Shown here piece by piece: positions 53,181 through 63,109 of a DNA stretch of 64,000 nt. Below the pieces are notes generated by a model. That model ran no database searches. It saw only the letters and a list, made by a program, of their open reading frames with translations, and was not told where the DNA came from. The DNA comes from Lachnospiraceae bacterium (lineage in GTDB: Bacteria; Bacillota_A; Clostridia; Lachnospirales; Lachnospiraceae): the NCBI GenBank assembly GCA_018365895.1, contig JAGZJD010000003.1, forward strand, positions 1 through 64,000. The letters run 5' to 3'. Numbering within the stretch: the first letter of the stretch is position 1; every line of letters begins with the position of its first letter. The position numbers were made by a program, and so were the translations under genes.

Positions 53181-54248
53181 TTAATTGCTGTTCAAAAGTT
53201 GCTGCTCCAGTGAATCCAGATCGTAAGAACGCCCTTGAAAATTATTGAAGCGGTTGTTAGTCATTGGTTTTGCAGGAACAGGGCGTGCTTTTTTCTGCTC
53301 TTTTTCCTGACGGAACAAAAGATCAGCTTGTTCGATATCGGCAGGATGCCTCACATTCTTTTCTTTCCAGCTTTTTAGAATAGTGTCCGCATATTCAAAG
53401 CTTGGCTGGTGGATCGCTGAAATTGTGCGATTGCATGCTTCCAGGATCATCTCAAGAGTGAAGCCGTATTCTTCGCTCCAACGGCGGATGTAATCCTGTT
53501 CCACTGCAGCCGGACTGCGTCCGGTAATTCCGAAAGCAGCAAGAATCGAATAGCATGTCTTGTTTCGGACACTTGTCCGCTCTTTTGCCTCGTCCACAGT
53601 TGTAATATTGGCTTCATACCATGCAAGAGCAACTTTCTGGATATAGTGAATGCTCTTATGCCCATTGTCGATGCAGTGTTCAATCAGAAATTCAATCAGA
53701 TCTGTAGAAAATCCAAGTGATTCATAAAAATAGATGATCGTATCTACTTCGGTGCGTGTTAAAGTCTTTCCAAGGTATTGTTCTGTGATGAAGAGAATCT
53801 GTTTTAACTCTTCCTGGGACTGCTTGGCGCTTTGAGATGGTGCTCTGCGGGATGCGGACTTTGCGGAAGAAGGATTCAAAGCAGAAGGCTCCAAAGTAGA
53901 AGGTTCTAAGACAGAAGGAGTATCTGTAGCAGTGGAAGCTTCTGTCAAGGCTGCTACATGTTCAAGAGCAATTCCGCAAATGCAGTTATTGGCATCACAG
54001 GTAATGGTAATCAGTCCGATCTTAGCCCAGTAGTTTAAGGCACGGACAATGTCTTTTTCTGTATTATCTAAAATATCAGCCAGCATAGAAACAGAAAGGG
54101 GGATAGAAGGCTGATTCAAATGGCGGAGCAAAAGAAGATATACTTTTACATATTCTCCGTTCGCTTTCGCCATATAATGATCTATGAATTCGTTTTCAAC
54201 GGACGTTGTATTATCCTGAAAACGACTTGTTAATGTTAATGTTTTCAT
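53181..54248 (-). CDS. DnaD-domain replication initiation protein
   Basis: 355 residues. The N-terminal winged-helix region contains YVKVYLLLLRHLNQPSIPLS and LADILDNTEKDIVRALNYW. A low-complexity Ser/Pro/Ala linker lies at about 105-150. The C-terminal DnaD/DDBH2 domains contain YWEEEYGFTLEMI-like sequence and ILKSWKEKNVRHPADI. These proteins help melt or remodel origin DNA and recruit the helicase loader. It is the first gene of the dnaD-dnaC-prs operon. Its promoter has an extended -10, and DnaA-box-like sites lie just upstream. Confidence 0.88.
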   Translation of the reverse strand: MKTLTLTSRFQDNTTSVENEFIDHYMAKANGEYVKVYLLLLRHLNQPSIPLSVSMLADILDNTEKDIVRALNYWAKIGLITITCDANNCICGIALEHVAALTEASTATDTPSVLEPSTLEPSALNPSSAKSASRRAPSQSAKQSQEELKQILFITEQYLGKTLTRTEVDTIIYFYESLGFSTDLIEFLIEHCIDNGHKSIHYIQKVALAWYEANITTVDEAKERTSVRNKTCYSILAAFGITGRSPAAVEQDYIRRWSEEYGFTLEMILEACNRTISAIHQPSFEYADTILKSWKEKNVRHPADIEQADLLFRQEKEQKKARPVPAKPMTNNRFNNFQGRSYDLDSLEQQLLNSN

Positions 54249-54334
54249 ATGTATCTGCCCCTCTGTCTGTTAAAATCTGTCTGATCTTGTGTAAAATCCA
54301 AAATCATAATTACTAATATAGATATCTACGATTG

Positions 54335-54343
54335 ATTATATCA
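54335..54343 (-). promoter_or_regulatory. Extended -10 promoter of the dnaD operon
   Basis: On the minus strand TGATATAAT (54343-54335). No clear -35; the upstream sequence is the murC terminator. Confidence 0.55.
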
Positions 54344-54357
54344 TTTCCGCTGGGGAT

Positions 54358-54395
54358 AAAAAAAGCCCTTTTTCCGGTAAAAAAGGGCTTTTTTG
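54358..54395. terminator. Terminator of murC
   Basis: AAGCCCTTTTT (54363-54373) with AAAAAGGGCTT (54380-54390), flanked by A and T runs. Serves minus-strand murC. Confidence 0.85.
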
Positions 54396-54425
54396 TGGAT
54401 AACCATATGTGGATAGTGTGGATAA
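54394..54425. promoter_or_regulatory. Cluster of three DnaA-box-like 9-mers
   Basis: TGTGGATAA (54394-54402), TGTGGATAG (54408-54416) and TGTGGATAA (54417-54425). On the minus strand the first and third are exact TTATCCACA DnaA boxes. They lie between the end of murC and the dnaD operon promoter. Confidence 0.7.
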
Positions 54426-54428
54426 CTA

Positions 54429-55805
54429 TTATTTTAGTAGATTTTCTCCGATATTTACAACATCTCCGGCTCCCATAGTTATCAACAGGTCACCGTCTTG
54501 GCAATGTTCTGTCAGAAATGCTTCTATGGCTTCAAAGGATGGGAGGTAATGTACATCGCATCCGGTTTTCTTAATCTCTTCGGCAAGCTGTGCAGAAGAA
54601 ATTCCGAGATCGTCATACTCTCTGGCAGCATAGATATCTGCAAGAATAACATGATCGGCAGAAGAGAGCGCTTCTGCAAATTCATGGAAGAATGCTTTTG
54701 TTCTTGTATAAGTATGAGGTTGGAATACGCACCATAATTCTTTGTGAGGATAGTTCTCGGCGGCTGTGAGTGTGGCGAGAATCTCTGTTGGATGATGGGC
54801 ATAATCATCTACGATGGTTACTCCATTTCTCGTTCCTTTGTATTCAAAGCGTCGCGCGGTTCCGTGGAAGGATAAAAGTCCTTTCTGGATTGCTTCAAAT
54901 GAAATGCCAAGCAGATCAGCAGCTGCAATTGTGGAAAGGGCATTGCTGATATTATGGATTCCAGGCACAGACATTTGAATTCGTCCCACTTCTTTTTGGT
55001 GAATCATCAGTGTAAAGGAAATATTTCCATCTTCCGAATGGCGGATATCCGATGCACAGTAGTCAAATTCTGGTTTCATACCGAAGGTAATGACCGGACA
55101 GGAAATTCCTTCTGCAATCTCTTCATAATGTTCAATGTCGCCGTTGATGATCAGGCTTCCGTCTTTCGGAAGCAGACGTGCAAATCGGTGGAACGAATTG
55201 CGGATATCTGCAAGGTCTTTAAAGAAGTCCATATGATCTTCTTCTATATTTAAAATAATTCCAATCTTCGGGAAAAAATGAAGAAAGCTGTTTGTGTATT
55301 CACATGCCTCAGTTACAAAAATTTCAGAGTGACCAACACGGATATTGCCTCCGATGGCTTTTAAGATACCCCCCACGGAAATAGTAGGATCTGCATCTGC
55401 AGCAAGTAGAATGTGTGTCAGCATGGATGTGCTGGTAGTTTTGCCGTGAGTTCCGGAAATACAGATCGGCATCTCATAATTAGTCATAAGCTGCCCGAGA
55501 AGTTCAGCTCGAGACAGCATTGGAAGATTTCGTCTGACAGCTTCCTGGTATTCTGGATTATCCTCGTGTACAGCGGCGGTATATACAACGACTTCTGTTG
55601 TGGGAGGAATATTATCAGCATTCTGACCGTAGAATACGGAAGCACCTCTTTGCGCCAGCATAACTGTCAAAGGAGATTCCTTTGCGTCAGAGCCGCTGAC
55701 AGTAAATCCTTCATCAAGAAGAATTTCCGCAAGACCGCTCATGCTGATTCCGCCGATGCCAATAAAGTGAATATGTAGTGGTTTATTAAAGTCAATTTTA
55801 TACAT
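54429..55805 (-). CDS. murC: UDP-N-acetylmuramate-L-alanine ligase
   Basis: 458 residues. The N-terminal Rossmann region opens HIHFIGIGGISMSGLAEIL. The ATP loop is CISGTHGKTTSTSM, the central domain contains EACEYTNSFLHF and NIEEDHMDFF, and the C-terminal domain contains VDDYAHHPTEI and QPHTYTRT. It adds L-alanine to UDP-MurNAc, the first peptide step of peptidoglycan synthesis, in the cytoplasm. The gene is monocistronic, with its own terminator. Confidence 0.95.
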   Translation of the reverse strand: MYKIDFNKPLHIHFIGIGGISMSGLAEILLDEGFTVSGSDAKESPLTVMLAQRGASVFYGQNADNIPPTTEVVVYTAAVHEDNPEYQEAVRRNLPMLSRAELLGQLMTNYEMPICISGTHGKTTSTSMLTHILLAADADPTISVGGILKAIGGNIRVGHSEIFVTEACEYTNSFLHFFPKIGIILNIEEDHMDFFKDLADIRNSFHRFARLLPKDGSLIINGDIEHYEEIAEGISCPVITFGMKPEFDYCASDIRHSEDGNISFTLMIHQKEVGRIQMSVPGIHNISNALSTIAAADLLGISFEAIQKGLLSFHGTARRFEYKGTRNGVTIVDDYAHHPTEILATLTAAENYPHKELWCVFQPHTYTRTKAFFHEFAEALSSADHVILADIYAAREYDDLGISSAQLAEEIKKTGCDVHYLPSFEAIEAFLTEHCQDGDLLITMGAGDVVNIGENLLK

Positions 55806-55957
55806 AAAAATACACGTCCTGTTCTTAATTAGTTGTTAAAATGGGCTTTTGCTCATATACTATCATTATAAACCGTCTGAGAGAAAAAGAAAAGAAGTAA
55901 TTTTTGTTATATATTCATAAAAACAATGAAAAATTTTGTCTTTTTTTGTAAAAAATG

Positions 55958-55986
55958 TTCACTATTGTTTACAAGTATGATATAAT
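55958..55986 (+). promoter_or_regulatory. Promoter of the glgCD operon
   Basis: TTCACT (55958-55963), a 17-nt spacer and TATAAT (55981-55986) with an upstream TGA, an extended -10. Confidence 0.65.
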
Positions 55987-56028
55987 TATAAATGCTAGAA
56001 AGGAACACGACTGTGAAGGGGTGAAGAC

Positions 56029-57303
56029 ATGATTAAGAAAGAAATGATTGCTATGTTGCTAGCAGGTGGACAGGGCAGCAGATTAGGCGTGTTAACAGCA
56101 AAAGTGGCTAAACCAGCAGTAGCATTTGGAGGAAAGTACCGTATTATCGATTTTCCTCTTAGCAACTGCATTAATTCTGGCATTGACACAGTAGGTGTAT
56201 TGACACAATATGAACCATTAAGGCTTAACTCGCATATTGGTATTGGTATTCCATGGGATCTCGATCGAAATATTGGAGGAGTTACAATTCTTCCTCCATA
56301 TGAAAAGAGTGCGAATAGTGAATGGTATACTGGAACAGCCAATGCGATTTACCAGAATTTAAATTATATGGAAACGTATAATCCGGATTATGTTTTGATC
56401 TTGTCGGGAGATCATATTTATAAGATGGACTATGAAGTGATGCTCGAATTCCACAAAGAGCATAACGCAGACGTTACAATTGCATCTATGCCGGTACCGA
56501 TGGAGGAAGCAAGCCGTTTCGGTATTGTTGTGGCAGATGAAGAAGACAGGATTCAGAAATTTGAAGAAAAGCCGAAGAATCCAAGCAGTAATCTGGCATC
56601 GATGGGAATTTATATTTTTAGCTGGCCGGTATTAAAAGAAGCATTGATCAAGCTATCCGAACAACCGGGCTGCGACTTTGGAAAACATATCATTCCATAT
56701 TGTCATGAGAGTGGTAAGAGACTATTTGCTTATGAGTTTAATGGTTACTGGAAAGATGTTGGAACACTTGGCTCTTATTGGGAAGCTAACATGGAACTGA
56801 TCGATATTATTCCGGAATTTAATTTATATGAAGAATTCTGGAGGATCTATACAAAGAGTGATATCATTCAGCCACAGTATATTGCCGCAGACGCAGTTGT
56901 CGAAAAGAGTATCATTGGAAATGGAACAGAGATTTACGGAGAAGTACATAATTCGGTTATTGGTTCCGGCGTTACGATTGAGAAGGGAACTGTTGTCAGA
57001 GATTCGATCATTATGAAGCAGGCGCATGTCAAAGAAGGATGTGTCATTGACAAATCAATTGTTGCAGAAAAAGCAATAATTGGAAAGAACGTCGTTCTTG
57101 GCATTGGTCCAGATGTGCCGAACAAGGTAAAACCAAATATTTATTCATTTGGACTTGTAACGATCGGAGAGAATTCTGTAATTCCGGATGGAGTTCAGAT
57201 TGGAAAGAATACAGCAATCAGCGGAGTGACAGAGAGTCGGGACTATCCGAACGGTGTGCTTGAAAGCGGTGAGACATTGATTAAGGTGGGTGAGAGATTA
57301 TGA
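56029..57303 (+). CDS. glgC: Glucose-1-phosphate adenylyltransferase
   Basis: 424 residues. The nucleotide-binding loop is [14 protein letters not shown]. Other features are [15 protein letters not shown], the substrate region [20 protein letters not shown] and a C-terminal left-handed beta-helix (repeats such as [20 protein letters not shown]). It makes ADP-glucose for glycogen synthesis. ATG 56029 is preceded by GAAGGGGTGAAGAC. The stop overlaps the glgD start by 4 bp (ATGA), so the two are translated as a pair. Confidence 0.95.
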   Translation: MIKKEMIAMLLAGGQGSRLGVLTAKVAKPAVAFGGKYRIIDFPLSNCINSGIDTVGVLTQYEPLRLNSHIGIGIPWDLDRNIGGVTILPPYEKSANSEWYTGTANAIYQNLNYMETYNPDYVLILSGDHIYKMDYEVMLEFHKEHNADVTIASMPVPMEEASRFGIVVADEEDRIQKFEEKPKNPSSNLASMGIYIFSWPVLKEALIKLSEQPGCDFGKHIIPYCHESGKRLFAYEFNGYWKDVGTLGSYWEANMELIDIIPEFNLYEEFWRIYTKSDIIQPQYIAADAVVEKSIIGNGTEIYGEVHNSVIGSGVTIEKGTVVRDSIIMKQAHVKEGCVIDKSIVAEKAIIGKNVVLGIGPDVPNKVKPNIYSFGLVTIGENSVIPDGVQIGKNTAISGVTESRDYPNGVLESGETLIKVGERL

Positions 57304-58418
57304 GAGCGGTAGGAATTATTTTAGCAGGCGGAAACAGCAGAAAGATGCGGGAATTAACACATAAGCGTGCTGTTGCTGCAATGCCGGTTGCGGGAAGCTA
57401 CAGAAGCATTGATTTTGCGCTGAGTAATATGTCGAACTCTCATATACAGAAAGTAGCGGTGCTCACACAGTACAACTCCAGATCTCTGCATGAACACCTG
57501 AATTCTTCAAAATGGTGGGATTTCGGAAGAAAGCATGGCGGACTGTTTGTATTTACGCCAACGATTACAGCAAAAAGCGGAGACTGGTACAGAGGAACTG
57601 CGGATGCAATTTATCAGAATCTTGATTTTTTGAAGAAAAGTCATGAACCTTATGTTGTGTTGGCATCAGCAGATGCTGTTTACAAGATGGATTATAATAA
57701 GGTATTAGAGTATCACATTGCAAAGAAAGCTGATATCACTGTTGTGTGTAAAGATTTAGATTCAAGTGAAGATGCGACAAGATTTGGCACTGTCACAATG
57801 AATGAGGACATGCGTATTGTTGATTTTGAAGAAAAACCAATGGTTGCAAGATCTAATACTATTTCAACAGGGATATATATAATACGAAGACGACAGCTTA
57901 TTGAACTGATTGAGTTATGTGCAGAAGAAGGAAGAAATGACTTTGTAAATGATATTTTAATCCGTTATAAGAATCTGAAGAAGATTTATGGATATAAGAT
58001 CAAAGATTATTGGAGTAATATTTCGACAGTGGATGCATACTATAAGACAAATATGGATTTCTTGAAACCGGAAGTGCGGGATTATTTCTTCAAGACTTAT
58101 CCAAGCGTTTACTCAAAAGTAAGCGATCTGCCGCCTGCAAAGTATAATGCGGGATCAGTTGTAAAGAACAGTCTTATAGCAAGTGGAAGTATTATTAACG
58201 GTACTGTCGAGAATTCTATTTTATTTAAGAAGACATTTGTCGGCAATAACTGTGTAATTAAGAATTCAATTATTTTGAACGAAGTTTATCTGGGGGACAA
58301 TACATATATTGAGAATTGTATCGTCGAAAGCCGTGATACAATTCGTGCGAATACACGTCACGTTGGAGAGGATGGCGTTAAGATAGTTGTTGAGAAGAAT
58401 GAGAGATATATTCTCTAA
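57300..58418 (+). CDS. glgD: GlgD, regulatory subunit of glucose-1-phosphate adenylyltransferase
   Basis: 372 residues. It resembles GlgC throughout ([43 protein letters not shown]) but has a degraded nucleotide-binding loop and a shorter C-terminus. This is the pattern for the non-catalytic GlgD partner found in Firmicutes. It tunes the activity of the GlgC-GlgD complex. It overlaps glgC by 4 bp, and spoVG follows after 37 bp. Confidence 0.93.
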   Translation: MRAVGIILAGGNSRKMRELTHKRAVAAMPVAGSYRSIDFALSNMSNSHIQKVAVLTQYNSRSLHEHLNSSKWWDFGRKHGGLFVFTPTITAKSGDWYRGTADAIYQNLDFLKKSHEPYVVLASADAVYKMDYNKVLEYHIAKKADITVVCKDLDSSEDATRFGTVTMNEDMRIVDFEEKPMVARSNTISTGIYIIRRRQLIELIELCAEEGRNDFVNDILIRYKNLKKIYGYKIKDYWSNISTVDAYYKTNMDFLKPEVRDYFFKTYPSVYSKVSDLPPAKYNAGSVVKNSLIASGSIINGTVENSILFKKTFVGNNCVIKNSIILNEVYLGDNTYIENCIVESRDTIRANTRHVGEDGVKIVVEKNERYIL

Positions 58419-58455
58419 CACAGTTACATACGCATAGAGGAAAGGGGCTGGAATT

Positions 58456-58737
58456 ATGCAGATTACAGATGTACGCGTGCGAAAAGTGGCAAAAGAAGGT
58501 AAGTTAAAAGCGGTTGTATCAATTACAATGGATGATGAATTTGTTGTACATGATATTAAAGTGATTGAAGGAGAGAAGGGCTTGTTCATTGCAATGCCGA
58601 GTAAAAAGACATTGGATGGGGAGTATCGCGATATCGCGCATCCGATCAATTCTGATACGAGAGAACGAATTCAGAGCATGATTTTACAGAAATACGAAGA
58701 AGCACTTCAGGAAGAGCCTGTGGAAGAAGAAATCTAA
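58456..58737 (+). CDS. spoVG: SpoVG
   Basis: 93 residues, nearly all the SpoVG domain: [40 protein letters not shown] and [17 protein letters not shown]. SpoVG is a small conserved DNA/RNA-binding protein that affects sporulation, cell division and surface properties in Firmicutes. It has an AAAGGGG ribosome site. It lies directly after glgD and may be cotranscribed. A terminator follows. Confidence 0.95.
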   Translation: MQITDVRVRKVAKEGKLKAVVSITMDDEFVVHDIKVIEGEKGLFIAMPSKKTLDGEYRDIAHPINSDTRERIQSMILQKYEEALQEEPVEEEI

Positions 58738-58783
58738 AAGCGAAGAAAGAAAAAATAATAAAGAAAAAGTAATAAAGTAGCGT

Positions 58784-58835
58784 AAGCACCGATGGATATC
58801 AGAAAAGAAAACTGAAGATTCACCGGTGCTTTTTA
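58784..58835 (+). terminator. Terminator after spoVG
   Basis: AAGCACCG (58784-58791) pairs with CGGTGCTT (58824-58831), extended by TG/CA-type pairs with one mismatch, then TTTAT. Confidence 0.75.
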
Positions 58836-58899
58836 TAAAAAAGAAAGCGGAAAAAAGGGAAAATTTTACAGGATTAGACAGGAAGTTAAATGATAATAA

Positions 58900-58928
58900 T
58901 TGACTACGGCAATGTACTTTGTTAAAAT
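58900..58928 (+). promoter_or_regulatory. Promoter of the M14-DUF969-DUF979 operon
   Basis: TTGACT (58900-58905), a 17-nt spacer and TAAAAT (58923-58928). The leader is about 80 nt. Confidence 0.7.
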
Positions 58929-59012
58929 GATAAAGACATAAAGTGACATAATTTGTACAGAATAGATAAATATTAGAGTCGTTCTATATGATGTGTAGAG
59001 AGGAGAGTGTGT

Positions 59013-62000
59013 ATGAGAAAGCTGAAATTAATGCAGAGTATGAGTCGGGATGAGCAGAAACGTGCAGTGGAAGCAGCGCTCTTACTTGGATTTCAGTCAG
59101 AATCTGCATTGTTCCCGATTGCGGGATTAGATGGAGAAATAACAGTACCGGACAGTTTGGAACAGTGCATGGAGCTATGGGATCCGGAAAAACCAAGAGA
59201 GATCACAGTAGAAACATATGAGGCAGCAAGCGCTCATCCGGGAGAGATTTTTCATCTGGATTTTCGGAAAGAATGTGGACTGGAAGGGATTTTTGAGTCG
59301 GGAATTTTTCTTAAAGATGAGAATCATGATTTTCTTCCGGATCGGTTGGATGTGAAGATTGTACTTCCGGATCTGGCTGATATTTCTGTAGTGACAGCGG
59401 CATGTAACCTTGCCTTTCGGCTTGGAATGGAGACGACAGGAATCAATGGACCGATCATTGCTGAGAAAGGCGCTGGTGGTAATCTGATTGTGTTTGATGG
59501 GGAATGTCAGGAGGAAGAACTGTCTGCAGCAATGTATCTTGAGAGAAAAGAAGACGCTGTTCTGCTGCACATACAGGGAAGCGGAGCAAATCTGGAAGCT
59601 TTTACTGCAGAACTCTGCAATAGTTTCCCGAGGGTAGATTCTTTCCGAAGCTTAAGGGATGTTATGCTGGATCTGACAGATGATATGATTTTCCGTGGAG
59701 CAGATGGGCAGATAGCATATTTAAAAGCCTGCTGTGATCAGGAACGAAAGACGAAGGGAAACAGCCGTGCAGAAGCATTGACGTTGTATGGATCTCCGAG
59801 AGTTACGGCACAGCAGATGGAAGCTTTCCCGGAAGTTACTTATTTGAATTATAAATCAGGACGAAAGGTTTATGAGAAACGATACGAACTTCCGTGGGAA
59901 GTGGAAGTGTTGGAGAAGATTCTTGAGGAGAAGATTTATCCACAGCTACAAGAAGGGGATCAGATCCGGATTGAAGGAGCACTGAGCGAGAACAGACATA
60001 TTCGTCTGGAGACAGCAGAGAAGATTCAAAAACAAGTACAGGCATACGGAGCAGAAGTGGAAAATATTTCATTGCTCTGTGCATATAAGCAAGGTTATTC
60101 CTGGGTGGATGAAGTCATTCTTCCCGTGGGAAAAGAAAAGAAACCAGACCGTGTGGAGATATATTTTAAGCCATTTTTACCAGAAGGTGAGACGGAATGG
60201 ATTGATGAAAACGGGGCAACACCATCCTATCATAATTTGAAAGCAGATGATCCTAAGAAGTGGTACGATCTTCCAATCCGTTACCTTCAGGAACTGTATC
60301 CAATTGAAGATCGAATTGTGAAGGAATGGGGAATTGAACGCAGTCAGATAGAATTTTGCCCATATACAGATGAGATGGGAGATGAGAAGCTGACTTATTT
60401 ATGCCGTGCTTACAGAGACGGAGAAGTCTGTTTGGAAGAGACATACCAGGCATGGTGCTCTGAACGTCCATATTTAGATGCTTATCCGCAGATGGGGAAA
60501 GTACATCCGGCAACCGGGTATTTGCGTGTCTGGAAGAATCAAAGAGAAATTCTTTGCGAACGGATACAGACAGATGTGGAAGCAATTTGGGATTTGTACC
60601 AGTCAGAAGTACTTCCGGATTGTCTTTCTTATATTGAGAAGAAGACAGGAGGAAAGATTAGCCAGGAGGCACAGCCGTTTTTCCATGAATTGCTTCTTGA
60701 TGTGACTGTCAGTGAGCCGGATGAGCGGACAGGGAGCCGGGAAGATATGATTTCTTCGCTGGATGCACTGCATGAAGACATGTATTTTGCCGGAAGTGAT
60801 TATTTTAAAAATTATGGAGTGCAGACAGCAGATGTAATGCTGGATGCACCGGGACTGATTCTACCAAAGATTCACCAGGGAACCGGAAAGCCGGTCTTTC
60901 GGGTTGTGCTTTCGGAGCAGCTAAGAGAGAAACCATGCATTTGCAGGAAAGACGAAGTGCTGTATGAAGAGCGGGAACGGAATATGGTTACTGCAAAGAT
61001 TGAGCGAGTAGTCTGGCGCAAAGAAGCACACGAAGCGAAAAAAGAAATAGAACTTGAGGTCTTGGTGGAAGGGGCAGAGGAGCGTGTGCTTGCTGCATAT
61101 GCAGAGCTTTTGGAAGCAGGAAGACTGGAACGGACAGAAGATTTCAGAAACTTTGGAAGCGTTATGCTGAAGACTTCTGGAGGAAGCTGTTGGAGAGCTG
61201 ATCTGCAACAGAACAGAAATGAAAACTTTGGTGAAAAAGCGATAGATATTTCTTTGTTGGATCTTCATGAAAAAGAAGTAATCAGCTATGAAATGTATCT
61301 TGATTTGATGAGAGAACTAAAAAAGATACCGGAACTTGAAATTTTCCGGACAGCAGTGTCTTATACTGGAAGAGAACTGTATGGAATCTGGCTAAAGCCA
61401 AAATACGAAGGGTATCTTTCTATGACGAAGCGTCTGACCTGTCATCCGAGTGAGATTATCAATGCAAGGCATCACGCTAATGAGGTTTCAAGCACGAATG
61501 CTTCGTTCCTTTTACTTCGCACATTGCTTTTAGAAGAGCGTTATAGAGAGTTACCGGAGAAATTAAATCTGATACTTGTTCCAATGGAAAATGTTGACGG
61601 CGCAGCACTTCATTATGAACTTCAGAAAGAGCATCCATATTGGAAGCTTCATGTTGCAAGATTTAATGCATTGGGTAAAGAGTTCTATCATGAACATTTC
61701 CGACAGGATACAATTCATACAGAGGCAATGGGGCTGACGAGGCTTTTTGCAAGATATGTGCCGGATATGATCGTAGATAATCATGGCGTTCCAAGTCATG
61801 AATGGGAGCAGCAATTTTCCGGATATACTTCTCCATCTTACAAAGGCTTCTGGCTTCCGAGATCGCTGTTGTATGGATATTTCTGGTATGTGACCAATCC
61901 TGAATATATGTATAATTATGCATTAAATAAGAAGATGGAAGATGTCATTGCAGATAAAATAGCAGAAGATGAAGAGATGACATGTTGGAACAGGCAGTGG

Positions 62001-62360
62001 AGCGCTCAGTTTGAAAAATACGCACATGCATGGCTGCCAAAATTGTTTCCGGCAGATTACTATAAAAATATGATTAATTACTGGATTCCATTTGCGGCAG
62101 ATCCAAACCATCGGTATCCGTCGATCCGCTTTCCGTGGATTACAACAGTGGCATATACGAGTGAAGTTGCAGATGAGACAGCTCAGGGAGATTACTTGTA
62201 TTTGTGTGCAAGAGCACATGTGGCACATGACGAAGCAACGATCCAAATGCTGATGGAGGCGGGAATCGTGTATGATTGCTGGTGCGAGTGCTGCGAGAAG
62301 GGAATTTTTGCCAGATATGAGCGGCAGCGTCCGATTGTATCCGGGGAAAAGATAAATTAA
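59013..62360 (+). CDS. Large M14-type zinc carboxypeptidase-like protein
   Basis: 1115 residues with no signal peptide, so probably cytoplasmic. The first 750 residues have no recognised motif. The C-terminal part resembles M14 carboxypeptidases: INARHHANEVSSTNASFLLL supplies the HxxE zinc ligands (His821, Glu824), and VDNHGVPSHEW (His924) the third. ATG 59013 is preceded by GAGAGGAGAG at 7 nt; the in-frame GTG at 59007 is too close. It is followed 24 bp later by the DUF969/DUF979 membrane pair, so it may trim a peptide or amidated compound that this pair transports. The N-terminal 750 residues remain unexplained. Confidence 0.8.
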   Translation: MRKLKLMQSMSRDEQKRAVEAALLLGFQSESALFPIAGLDGEITVPDSLEQCMELWDPEKPREITVETYEAASAHPGEIFHLDFRKECGLEGIFESGIFLKDENHDFLPDRLDVKIVLPDLADISVVTAACNLAFRLGMETTGINGPIIAEKGAGGNLIVFDGECQEEELSAAMYLERKEDAVLLHIQGSGANLEAFTAELCNSFPRVDSFRSLRDVMLDLTDDMIFRGADGQIAYLKACCDQERKTKGNSRAEALTLYGSPRVTAQQMEAFPEVTYLNYKSGRKVYEKRYELPWEVEVLEKILEEKIYPQLQEGDQIRIEGALSENRHIRLETAEKIQKQVQAYGAEVENISLLCAYKQGYSWVDEVILPVGKEKKPDRVEIYFKPFLPEGETEWIDENGATPSYHNLKADDPKKWYDLPIRYLQELYPIEDRIVKEWGIERSQIEFCPYTDEMGDEKLTYLCRAYRDGEVCLEETYQAWCSERPYLDAYPQMGKVHPATGYLRVWKNQREILCERIQTDVEAIWDLYQSEVLPDCLSYIEKKTGGKISQEAQPFFHELLLDVTVSEPDERTGSREDMISSLDALHEDMYFAGSDYFKNYGVQTADVMLDAPGLILPKIHQGTGKPVFRVVLSEQLREKPCICRKDEVLYEERERNMVTAKIERVVWRKEAHEAKKEIELEVLVEGAEERVLAAYAELLEAGRLERTEDFRNFGSVMLKTSGGSCWRADLQQNRNENFGEKAIDISLLDLHEKEVISYEMYLDLMRELKKIPELEIFRTAVSYTGRELYGIWLKPKYEGYLSMTKRLTCHPSEIINARHHANEVSSTNASFLLLRTLLLEERYRELPEKLNLILVPMENVDGAALHYELQKEHPYWKLHVARFNALGKEFYHEHFRQDTIHTEAMGLTRLFARYVPDMIVDNHGVPSHEWEQQFSGYTSPSYKGFWLPRSLLYGYFWYVTNPEYMYNYALNKKMEDVIADKIAEDEEMTCWNRQWSAQFEKYAHAWLPKLFPADYYKNMINYWIPFAADPNHRYPSIRFPWITTVAYTSEVADETAQGDYLYLCARAHVAHDEATIQMLMEAGIVYDCWCECCEKGIFARYERQRPIVSGEKIN

Positions 62361-62384
62361 ATTTCTTTAAAAGGAGGAATATCT

Positions 62385-63095
62385 ATGGAACTTATTAAAT
62401 TAATCGGTGTCCTGATCGTTATTGTCGGGTTTGCGCTGAAGCTGGATTCAATTCTGATTATCTTTCTGGCAGCAGTGTCAACCGCACTGGTAGGAGGACT
62501 TGGTATTGACGGTCTTTTGGAAGCATTGGGAACAAATTTTGTTGCAAACAGAAGTATGGCAATCTTCATTATGATCCTGCTGATTACAGGAACATTGGAG
62601 CGCAACGGACTTCGAGAAGCAGCAGCAGCCCTGATTCGTAAAGTAAAAGGGGTAACGGCAGGTAAGCTCGTATGTGTTTATGGTATTATGAGGGGAATTT
62701 TTGGTGCTTTTAATGTTGGATTTGGCGGTGTTGCAGGATTTATCCGTCCGGTACTTCTTCCGATGGCAGAAGGTGCTGTAAAGAATCAGGGGCATGAGCC
62801 AAAAGAAGAACATATGGAAGAGATTAAAGGAATGGCATCAGGTATGGAGAACATCACATGGTTCTTCTTCCAAGTACTTTTTGTCGGAGGTTCAGGAGGA
62901 ATCCTTGTACAGCAGACATTAAAGACACTTGGCTACGAAGTAGAACTGATTGATCTTGCGGTAGCAGAGATTCCGATTGCGATTATTGCTTTGGTTGTGG
63001 CATGTATCGTATTCTACTTTAAGGATAAGAAACTGACAAATAAATATTATGGTGCAGCCGGAAAAGGCAAAGCATCAAAAAAGTCTGAGAAATAA
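62385..63095 (+). CDS. DUF969-family membrane protein
   Basis: 236 residues and about six membrane helices. LIGVLIVIVGFALKLDSILI opens the protein, and MRGIFGAFNVGFGGVAGFIRP is the characteristic central loop of DUF969, as I recall it. The C-terminus is a lysine-rich cytoplasmic tail. DUF969 and DUF979 proteins occur as adjacent pairs, usually beside peptidase genes, and are thought to form a two-subunit permease. The ribosome site AAGGAGGAAT is strong. DUF979 follows after 14 bp. Confidence 0.85.
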   Translation: MELIKLIGVLIVIVGFALKLDSILIIFLAAVSTALVGGLGIDGLLEALGTNFVANRSMAIFIMILLITGTLERNGLREAAAALIRKVKGVTAGKLVCVYGIMRGIFGAFNVGFGGVAGFIRPVLLPMAEGAVKNQGHEPKEEHMEEIKGMASGMENITWFFFQVLFVGGSGGILVQQTLKTLGYEVELIDLAVAEIPIAIIALVVACIVFYFKDKKLTNKYYGAAGKGKASKKSEK

Positions 63096-63109
63096 AGGGG
63101 GAAATCTGA

